Shown here piece after piece: positions 17,551 through 23,785 of a stretch of 64,000 nt of DNA. Position numbers and translations under genes: made by a program. Source of the stretch: UBA4416 sp943362175 (GTDB taxonomy: Bacteria; Bacteroidota; Bacteroidia; B-17B0; Aurantibacillaceae). The notes beneath the pieces are model-generated. The model saw only the letters and a list, made by a program, of their open reading frames with translations. It was not told the DNA's origin and did no database searches. Location: assembly GCA_943362175.1 (NCBI GenBank), contig CALRIU020000007.1, forward strand, positions 1 to 64,000, written 5' to 3'. Each line of letters opens with the position of its first letter. The first letter of the stretch is position 1.

Positions 17551-17973
17551 ATGAAAAAGTCATTCGTAAAAACCGGAAAGATCGTTCTTGGAACCGTATG
17601 CGTACTATTTATGGGTTTATTGGTGTGGGCCAACTGGAATGAACGTAGCTATACTGAAAAACTCGTAGGTGATACGCGTTTTATGAGCTATGATATTTCG
17701 GGAACCTCAGCGCAAAATCTGTCTGTCCTCGAAAAGAAGATTAGCCTAATTAAAGGCGTTTCCAGCTGCTCCATCAATGGAAGTACAAAGATGGCCGGCA
17801 TTATTTTCTATACCGATGTCCTTTCTTCCGATCAACTACAGGATGCTTTATGTTCTGTGCTCCAACATCCGGTAGCGGAAAAAGCCGTACCGGTAAAAAC
17901 AGGCGGATGCCCTGTTGGTGGTATACGGTATTTCATGCTGGGCCTTAAAGAAGCCCTGTGCTTTCGCTCTTAA
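17551..17973 (+). CDS. Membrane-anchored Cys-containing small protein (HMA-like?)
   Basis: A 140-residue protein with an N-terminal membrane segment (about residues 9-28) and a soluble part of about 105 residues. That part contains four cysteines: S-S-C near residue 71, A-L-C near 102, G-G-C-P near 121 and A-L-C near 137. The pattern of a predicted strand, helix, two strands, helix (I-K-G-V-S-S-C-S-I-N...M-A-G-I-I-F-Y-T-D...L-Q-D-A-L) looks like a heavy-metal-associated ferredoxin-like fold, but the normal C-x-x-C is not there, so this is a guess. The globin gene follows after 24 bases. Confidence 0.7.
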   Translation: MKKSFVKTGKIVLGTVCVLFMGLLVWANWNERSYTEKLVGDTRFMSYDISGTSAQNLSVLEKKISLIKGVSSCSINGSTKMAGIIFYTDVLSSDQLQDALCSVLQHPVAEKAVPVKTGGCPVGGIRYFMLGLKEALCFRS

Positions 17974-17997
17974 TCTTTAACCAATAAAATCAACCCT

Positions 17998-18495
17998 ATG
18001 AAAAAAATCACCCTCGTGCTAGCCGCTACAGTAGTTGCTTCACTCATCAGCATTACCGGCTGTAAAAAGAAAACGGAAACGGTAACAGAAACAGTATACG
18101 TTGATAATACGCCTCCTCCGGGACCGCCAACCCTGTACACCCGTTTGGGCGGTGTTGCCGCCATTACGCTGGTCACGGATAAGTTCATCAACAATTGCGC
18201 TACCAACAGCTTCATCGGGCCACGGTTTGCAGCCACGGCTTCCGATCCCAACCGCCTACGTGTTTTCCGCTTCAACCTCATCGACCAGATCTGTGCAGGC
18301 AGCGGTGGACCATGCCAGTACAAAGGGGTAACCATGTTGCAGGCTCACCAGGGCATGAACATTACCAACGCCGAGTTTGATACCTTAGTAGGGCAGCTGG
18401 TAAAAGCCATGAATTTTTATAATGTCCCTGCGACTGAACAAAACGAACTGGCAACGATTCTGCTGCCAATGCGTTCGGATATTGTCGGGCATTAA
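17998..18495 (+). CDS. Lipoprotein group 1 truncated hemoglobin
   Basis: A 165-residue protein with a lipoprotein signal peptide (lipobox ITGC, Cys22), a Pro-rich spacer, and then a truncated-globin domain (about residues 44-162): L-Y-T-R-L-G-G at the A helix, a central helix pair, and A-H-Q-G-M-N-I with His117 in the proximal (F8) position. Truncated hemoglobins bind O2 or NO; most are cytoplasmic. Here the lipobox places the globin on the periplasmic or outer face of a membrane, which suggests a role in sensing or removing NO or O2 outside the cytoplasm. The terminator at 18519-18558 closes the pair. Confidence 0.85.
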   Translation: MKKITLVLAATVVASLISITGCKKKTETVTETVYVDNTPPPGPPTLYTRLGGVAAITLVTDKFINNCATNSFIGPRFAATASDPNRLRVFRFNLIDQICAGSGGPCQYKGVTMLQAHQGMNITNAEFDTLVGQLVKAMNFYNVPATEQNELATILLPMRSDIVGH

Positions 18496-18518
18496 GCCAA
18501 CCGGTTTAGAACAAAACG

Positions 18519-18558
18519 AAAAATCCCGTTACAACTCATCGTAACGGGATTTTTTTAT
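18519..18558. terminator. Bidirectional terminator between the globin and folC genes
   Basis: A perfect 12-base stem (18521-18532 with 18541-18552) and an eight-base loop have T-runs on the right arm and A-runs on the left arm. It can end the plus-strand globin transcript and the minus-strand folC transcript, which converge here. Confidence 0.85.
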
Positions 18559-18568
18559 GCTGCAAAGA

Positions 18569-19861
18569 TTATTGAGCCAACGCATCTGCCACCGTAAAGG
18601 TGCTACCACCCACAAAGACCAGGTCTTTGGCTTTGGCTTGTTTTTTGGCTTTGTCCAGGGCCTCGGTGACTGTTTTAAACGTGGTGCCTGTGAGCCCTGC
18701 TTTTTTCGCCAGAGCGCTGAGCTCCTTTTCGTCGAGCGCTCTTGGGATAGAGGCTTTGCAAAAGTAATAAACCGCGTCTTTCGGAAATAATTTCAGGATT
18801 TTCCCTAACTCCTTATCATTGACCATGCCCAATACAATGTGTAGTTTGTTGAAGGGATAGCGCTTAATATTTTCCATCACTTCTTTAATGCCATCTTCAT
18901 TGTGCCCTGTATCGGCAATTACCAAAGGCTTTTCGGAAAGAGTTTGCCAGCGGCCGCGCAGTCCGGTCATTTTTTGTACCTGCTTCAAGGCGCTGCTTAC
19001 TTCCTTCTCTTCGATCATGAAGCCTTTGCTTCTGAGCACATCTACCATGTTGAGCACACCCGGCAGGTTCTTCAGCTGGTAGCTGCCACGCAGGTCGAGC
19101 TCGTAGGTATGAGCCTGATTTACTTTTTTGTGCAGCACAGTCACACTGAGGGCATTGGCCTTATACTCGTACGACTGCACCTTGAAATTTTTATCGGCAA
19201 ACTCGATAGGCGCTTTCAGATCTTTGGCCGTGTTATTGAACACAGAAATTACCTCAAGCTGTGTCTGGCTGATGACAACCGGTACACGTGCTTTGATAAT
19301 GCCTGCTTTTTCGGCGGCGATCTTCGGCAGCGTATCGCCCAGGAGGTTCATGTGATCCATGCCGATGTTGGTAATAAGGCAGGCCACGGGGTTGATCACG
19401 TTTGTGGAATCCAATCGTCCGCCCAGGCCCACTTCGATGACGGCAATATCTACTTCTTCTTTGACAAAATGATCGAAGGCCAGGCCAACGGTCCACTCAA
19501 AAAAAGAAGGCTCTATTTTTTCAAAAGGCTCCTTGTAGGTTTCTACAAACTTCACCACTTCCGCCTGTGGGATCATCTTACCATTCACTTTGATCCGCTC
19601 CCTGAAATCCGTGAGGTGGGGCGATGTGTACAGGCCTGTTTTATAGCCTGCCTGCTGGAGAATGGCTGCCAGCATGTGCGAGGAGGAGCCTTTGCCATTG
19701 GTGCCTGCAATGTGAATGCACTTCAGCTTTTTTTCGGGATTACCGAGCGCCGCGCAAATGGCAATGGTATTATCAAGGTTGGCCTTATAGGCCGCCGCGC
19801 CCACGCGCTGGTACATCGGCAGCTTAGCGAAGAGGTAATCGAGGGTTTGCTTATAGGTCAT
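18569..19861 (-). CDS. folC: Bifunctional folylpolyglutamate synthase/dihydrofolate synthase
   Basis: A 430-residue FolC. The ATP-binding loop A-G-T-N-G-K-G-S-S is at 52-60, the substrate loop T-S-P-H-L-T-D-F-R-E-R-I follows at about 79, and the central domain has E-V-G-L-G-G-R-L-D-S-T-N. The C-terminal Rossmann-like domain contains the A-D-T-G-H-N-E-D-G motif. It adds glutamate to dihydropteroate and to tetrahydrofolates in the cytoplasm. It ends at the shared terminator and is followed upstream (46 bases) by the TonB gene on the same strand. Confidence 0.95.
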   Translation of the reverse strand: MTYKQTLDYLFAKLPMYQRVGAAAYKANLDNTIAICAALGNPEKKLKCIHIAGTNGKGSSSHMLAAILQQAGYKTGLYTSPHLTDFRERIKVNGKMIPQAEVVKFVETYKEPFEKIEPSFFEWTVGLAFDHFVKEEVDIAVIEVGLGGRLDSTNVINPVACLITNIGMDHMNLLGDTLPKIAAEKAGIIKARVPVVISQTQLEVISVFNNTAKDLKAPIEFADKNFKVQSYEYKANALSVTVLHKKVNQAHTYELDLRGSYQLKNLPGVLNMVDVLRSKGFMIEEKEVSSALKQVQKMTGLRGRWQTLSEKPLVIADTGHNEDGIKEVMENIKRYPFNKLHIVLGMVNDKELGKILKLFPKDAVYYFCKASIPRALDEKELSALAKKAGLTGTTFKTVTEALDKAKKQAKAKDLVFVGGSTFTVADALAQ

Positions 19862-19907
19862 CCTTTATAAACTAATTATAAGACCTGTGGGTTTAATAAG
19901 GTCATAT

Positions 19908-20768
19908 TTAAAACCTGAAGACGATCGTAATCGTTCCTTTCTGTTCTTCGAATTCCCCGCTCACGTTGAATTTCGTGGCCAGTGCGGCCTGGCGCGCTTT
20001 TGTTTTCAGGATCGGGCTGTTGGTATTGGTACCACGGCCGGTCGGCTCGGCTTTGATCACTTTCCCGGTTTTATCCACGGTGATCTCTACCACCACGGTT
20101 CCTTCTTCCTGGGTATCTTTACTGATCGGAGGAGGTGTTACGATGGCACGCCCGGAGAGGCTGTATCCATAGCCACCAGGGCCACCGCCCGTTCCCGGAC
20201 CATGGCCGGGACCTTTACCGGGGCCTTTGTCACTGCCTTCGCCACCGCCTGTTCCGCCTTCACCATGCACGCCCGGTTTTCCATCAGGACGGCCTTCATC
20301 GCCGGCCTGCCCGCTGTTGCCATCCCCGCCGGAGCTTTTGCCCTGGTTCTTCTTAGCGGCTTCTGCAATTTTTTCTGCCATCGTTTTTTCCCTTGGCTTC
20401 ACCGGGATCACTACCGTTTGTGTGCTTTTGGTATCGTTTTTTTTGATGTCGGATTCTTCGCCGTTATCGGACGTCACGTATTCTTCCGAATTGTTCTGTG
20501 GCGTAGGCTGTGCGGCCTGTGTGCTTTCCACGACTTTCACCGCTTCACCTATCCCATTGCTGGGATCCACATTCCCCGTGCCTTCGATCATGTTACCGAT
20601 ATTGAACTCCAGTCCACCGCCCCCACCGGTTTCCGTCACCGGGAATGGAGGGTTTGGCGTGACAATGATAAAAAAGATAAAGAATAACAGCAGCAAGGCA
20701 AAGATGGCTACCGAAATCCCCCAGGAAATAATCTTATGCCTGGTTTCTTCTGACTGTGATACTAGCAT
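19908..20768 (-). CDS. TonB-family energy transducer
   Basis: A 286-residue protein with one membrane helix (about residues 15-37), a long Gly/Pro-rich, low-complexity periplasmic spacer (about residues 45-205, with many G-G-x-G and G-P-G-x-G units) and a TonB-like C-terminal domain (V-V-V-E-I-T-V-D-K-T-G-K-V near 226). It should link proton motive force from ExbB/ExbD to outer-membrane receptors. The gene lies downstream of exbD and exbB on the same strand. The 287-base gap to exbD holds repeats, so it may have its own promoter. Confidence 0.85.
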   Translation of the reverse strand: MLVSQSEETRHKIISWGISVAIFALLLLFFIFFIIVTPNPPFPVTETGGGGGLEFNIGNMIEGTGNVDPSNGIGEAVKVVESTQAAQPTPQNNSEEYVTSDNGEESDIKKNDTKSTQTVVIPVKPREKTMAEKIAEAAKKNQGKSSGGDGNSGQAGDEGRPDGKPGVHGEGGTGGGEGSDKGPGKGPGHGPGTGGGPGGYGYSLSGRAIVTPPPISKDTQEEGTVVVEITVDKTGKVIKAEPTGRGTNTNSPILKTKARQAALATKFNVSGEFEEQKGTITIVFRF

Positions 20769-20837
20769 CGTGTAAGTTTTAAGTTTTATTTTTCGCTCAG
20801 AATAAAGTCTGGGTTTTAAATTTTCAATTTATCTATT

Positions 20838-21006
20838 TCTTTTTTTCTTGATAAAAAAGAAGCAAAAAAATCAAGAATCCCGAAAGCTTTCGGTACCAAC
20901 CTCCATTTTTGCGCACAAGCCTGCCCAGGAAACGGAGTGAAAAAATGGCGGTTCGCAACGTTTGTTCACATCAGCTGCACTACGCCGTACTGAGCTTGTC
21001 GAAGTA
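20838..21006. repeat. Intergenic repeats between tonB-like gene and exbD
   Basis: The stretch 20769-21055 holds no gene. From 20838 to about 20877 there is a T-rich then A-rich sequence with the inverted ends CTTGAT / ATCAAG, a type often seen between genes in Bacteroidota. From 20988 to 21006 lies GTACTGAGCTTGTCGAAGT, another widespread intergenic word. Neither contains a gene; their copy number in this genome cannot be judged from the window. Confidence 0.5.
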
Positions 21007-21055
21007 TTACCAACGTATGCAGCGACTTATCTATAATTATTTTAGTACTATTTGT

Positions 21056-21466
21056 TTATTTGCCGTTTGAGGGCTTGGTTGCCCAGATCATTTTGCATTT
21101 CAGCTTATCGAGAATCACCATCACATCCACCGCGTCCTGTATGCTCAGATCTTTGTCCATCTGCAGGACCACGGTTGGCTCTGCGTTGGCTCCAATCTTA
21201 CTGACCAACACCGATTCCAGGGAACCGAAATCGACAGGTTGGCTTTCCACAAAATAATTCCGGTCGCTCGATACGTCCAGGTGAATCGGTTTCTTGTTGT
21301 TATCAACTGCTTTGGTCGGTTTCGAGCTCGGCAGGTTCACCTTGATGGCATTGGGACTTACCATCGTGGAGAGGATCAAAAAGAACAGGAGTAAGAAAAA
21401 CATGATGTCGTTGAGCGACTCTGTACTTACCTCCGCTTCCCTGTGTGCTTTTTTACGTAATCCCAT
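21056..21466 (-). CDS. exbD: ExbD/TolR-family proton-channel subunit
   Basis: A 136-residue protein with a short basic N-terminus, one membrane helix (about residues 19-40) preceded by S-L-N-D-I-M, where the Asp sits at the usual proton-path position, and a periplasmic C-terminal domain (D-A-V-D-V-M-V-I-L-D-K-L near the end). It works with ExbB to drive TonB. It follows the ExbB gene on the same strand with an 81-base gap. Confidence 0.88.
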   Translation of the reverse strand: MGLRKKAHREAEVSTESLNDIMFFLLLFFLILSTMVSPNAIKVNLPSSKPTKAVDNNKKPIHLDVSSDRNYFVESQPVDFGSLESVLVSKIGANAEPTVVLQMDKDLSIQDAVDVMVILDKLKCKMIWATKPSNGK

Positions 21467-21547
21467 GTCAATTGGTTGTCAATGATGAATGTTTTTATTT
21501 CCTTGCCTGCCGGGATGAGATGCGTCATACACAGCTCATCCTCTACT

Positions 21548-22282
21548 TTACTTGCTGCTTGGCTCGTTCAGGATGTCGAGAAAAGCAATCTGCGATTCTT
21601 CCATGCGGTGCGCGAGCTTATCGATGCGGGCGTTGAGCCAATGATAGCCTACGAAGGCAATCACACCAACCACCAGGCCACCGCAGGAGGTGATCATTTT
21701 CTGGTACAACCCGGAGGAAATAACCTCGATCTCCACGGTTTTGGCAACGGAAATGTCATAGAAAATTTTAATAACCCCGATAATGGTACCGATGAAGCCG
21801 AACATCGGCGCGATACGGCCGGTAATATTCAGAATGCTCATGTTCTTTTCGAGCGCTGCCAGTTGTGCCGATCCCGATTTATCCATCGCTTCGCGGATCT
21901 CTGCCATCGGCTGCCCGATGCGGGAAATGCCTTGCTCCAGCATGATGGATTCCGGAGTATTTACCGTTTTACAGAGGTTGCGGGCGCTGTCGAGGCTGCC
22001 TTTATTGATCATGTCTTTGAGGTTCGGCAATAAGGTCACATTCTTTTTGGAGGCTTTGGAGATCAGCATCAGGCGCTCAATCATTACATACAGCGAAAGC
22101 ACCAGCAATACAGCCAATGGGATCATGATCACACCACCCTTCACGATGATATCGAAGAGGGAGATCTCGTTTGGAGGAAGCGGGGCCTGCTGAATTCCTG
22201 TTGTAGCTGGCTGCGCAGCAGCGAGTGTGTCTGAAGCAAGGCCTGCAACAGTATTGGTGATCTGAAGAATGAATGATAGCAT
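21548..22282 (-). CDS. exbB: ExbB/TolQ/MotA-family proton-channel subunit
   Basis: A 244-residue protein with three membrane helices (near residues 48-68, 135-157 and 172-197) and the family hallmarks: I-G-T-I-I-G-V after the second helix, and T-S-C-G-G-L-V-V-G-V-I-A-F in the third. The N-terminus is a short hydrophobic leader followed by a Pro/Ala-rich stretch. It forms the stator-like ring around ExbD and powers TonB or Tol. It is the first gene of the exbB-exbD-tonB set, divergent from the VOC gene. Confidence 0.88.
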   Translation of the reverse strand: MLSFILQITNTVAGLASDTLAAAQPATTGIQQAPLPPNEISLFDIIVKGGVIMIPLAVLLVLSLYVMIERLMLISKASKKNVTLLPNLKDMINKGSLDSARNLCKTVNTPESIMLEQGISRIGQPMAEIREAMDKSGSAQLAALEKNMSILNITGRIAPMFGFIGTIIGVIKIFYDISVAKTVEIEVISSGLYQKMITSCGGLVVGVIAFVGYHWLNARIDKLAHRMEESQIAFLDILNEPSSK

Positions 22283-22503
22283 GTGGCTGATTTTAAATTA
22301 CACGAAGTTACTTTAGAAAGAAACGGGTAAATTAAGCCATACGCGATGTTTTTAAACAGATTTGTGTTAGTATAATGCCTTTCAATCAAAAAGATACAGG
22401 CATTCGGGCGGATTTCTGATGAATTTCCAATCCGGTGTTCACCTGTCGGAATCGCACCTTCAATTCGACAGTTTCACACAGCACCCGGCACGGATGAATG
22501 CCT

Positions 22504-22511
22504 TAATTTTG
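22504..22511 (+). promoter_or_regulatory. Candidate -7 element for the VOC/SRPBCC pair
   Basis: TAATTTTG matches TAnnTTTG and lies 34 bases before the ATG at 22546. The upstream -33 position has no TTTG at the usual spacing. The rest of the divergent gap 22283-22545 shows nothing else that I recognise. Confidence 0.4.
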
Positions 22512-22545
22512 TCTCATCAACCTAACCCACTAAAAAACAGAAATT

Positions 22546-22950
22546 ATGGCAACACACGTTTTTATCAATTTACCGGTAAAGGACCTCACCGCATCCATCG
22601 CTTTCTTTACCAAACTCGGCTATACCTTTAATCCGCAATTCACAGATGAGAATGCGACCTGTATGATCATCAGCGATACCATTTATGCGATGCTCATGAC
22701 GCATAATCGTTTTAAGGATTTTACCAAAAAAGCGATTGCCGACGCCAGCAAAACCACGGAGGTGCTTATTGCCCTTTCTGCGGAAAGCAAGGAAAAGGTG
22801 CATGAGTGGGCAGACAAGGCTATGGCAGCCGGTGGCAAAGAAGCAAACGCGCCGCAGGATCACGGTTTTATGATCAGCCGCAGCATTGAAGACCCGGATG
22901 GGCATATCTGGGAAATCTTATGGATGGATCCTAATTTTGTTCAGAAATAA
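22546..22950 (+). CDS. VOC-family (glyoxalase/bleomycin-resistance fold) protein
   Basis: A 134-residue protein made of two beta-alpha-beta-beta-beta modules, as in vicinal-oxygen-chelate proteins: I-N-L-P-V-K-D-L...F-F-T-K-L-G-Y near the start and D-P-D-G-H-I-W-E-I-L-W-M-D at the end. The E in W-E-I-L is the usual metal-binding position. The substrate is unknown; such single-domain proteins often act on small toxic molecules. It is followed after 24 bases by an SRPBCC protein on the same strand, likely one transcript. Confidence 0.88.
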   Translation: MATHVFINLPVKDLTASIAFFTKLGYTFNPQFTDENATCMIISDTIYAMLMTHNRFKDFTKKAIADASKTTEVLIALSAESKEKVHEWADKAMAAGGKEANAPQDHGFMISRSIEDPDGHIWEILWMDPNFVQK

Positions 22951-22974
22951 TCATTTAACTTAAACTCAAACATC

Positions 22975-23505
22975 ATGATAATCGTTCTTATCTCTATTGC
23001 TGCGGTCATAGCGCTTTTGCTGATCCTGGCTGCGCTGCAAAGCAACTGGTTTGCCATTTCGCGCGATATTACTATCAACAGACCTCTCGAGCAGGTCTTC
23101 GACTACACCCGCCATATCCGGAATATGGAGCATTACAACAAATGGGTGATGACGGATCCGAATCAGAAAACCACCTTCAGCGGTACAGACGGACAGGTTG
23201 GTTTCGTGTATGCCTGGGACAGCGAGAACAAAAACGCCGGCAAGGGCGAACAGGAAATCAAACAGATCATTCCCAACCAAAAGATACAGCTGGAGATCCG
23301 CTTTGAAAAACCCTTCAAAGGTGTGTCGGAGGCAATTCTGGCTACAGAGCCTGCGGCGGCCGGACAGACCAGGGTAACCTACACCTTCCAGGGTGCCAAG
23401 AACTTCGGGATGAAGATCGCGCACCTGCTCTTTGGCCTGGAAAAGATCCTGGGAAAAGACCTGGACATCACGATGCAAAGGCTGAAAACCCAACTGGAAA
23501 ACTAA
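22975..23505 (+). CDS. SRPBCC-family (START-like) ligand-binding protein
   Basis: A 176-residue protein with an N-terminal membrane helix (residues 1-20), then R-D-I-T-I-N-R-P-L-E-Q-V-F-D-Y, the standard opening of SRPBCC/polyketide-cyclase-like proteins, and a closing long helix (M-K-I-A-H-L-L-F-G-L-E). This fold binds hydrophobic ligands in a deep pocket. It is co-directional with the VOC gene and ends just before a hairpin. The ligand is unknown. Confidence 0.85.
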   Translation: MIIVLISIAAVIALLLILAALQSNWFAISRDITINRPLEQVFDYTRHIRNMEHYNKWVMTDPNQKTTFSGTDGQVGFVYAWDSENKNAGKGEQEIKQIIPNQKIQLEIRFEKPFKGVSEAILATEPAAAGQTRVTYTFQGAKNFGMKIAHLLFGLEKILGKDLDITMQRLKTQLEN

Positions 23506-23527
23506 TTTTTTCTGGGAATTTGAAAAG

Positions 23528-23563
23528 CAAACCCTGTTGCCATGTGCAGCGGGGTTTGTTGTT
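23528..23563 (+). terminator. Probable terminator after the SRPBCC gene
   Basis: A 13-base stem (23528-23540 with 23546-23558, two wobble pairs) and a five-base loop lie 22 bases after the stop. The following tract TTGTTTGG is T-rich but broken, so termination may be weaker than at the other sites. Confidence 0.6.
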
Positions 23564-23606
23564 TGGTGGTGATTCTGATACGCGATTTGTTCGCTTCAAA
23601 GATATT

Positions 23607-23673
23607 CGACCCTTCAGGGTCGGGAACATCACACGTTGACATGAGCTATTGATATTGGACTCCTTCGGAGTCC
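23607..23673. repeat. Two short palindromic (REP-like) sequences
   Basis: CGACCCTTCAGGGTCG at 23607-23622 and GGACTCCTTCGGAGTCC at 23657-23673 are perfect or near-perfect palindromes of the same style as the cluster at 5945-6147 (short arms, TNCG-like centre). They lie in the gene-free gap before ligD. Confidence 0.6.
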
Positions 23674-23785
23674 CTGCAAATAAGCCTAATGGGAATCTAC
23701 ATTCATCTTTTAAAGCTTCGGCGCAAGCGTTATTACCTGTTTCGCACTGGCATTTACTTTGAGGTTTGCTTATAAACACTATTTT

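Noticed and set aside
18902..19870. Long plus-strand frame opposite folC
   Set aside because: folC on the minus strand shows all family motifs; the plus-strand translation has no recognisable pattern.
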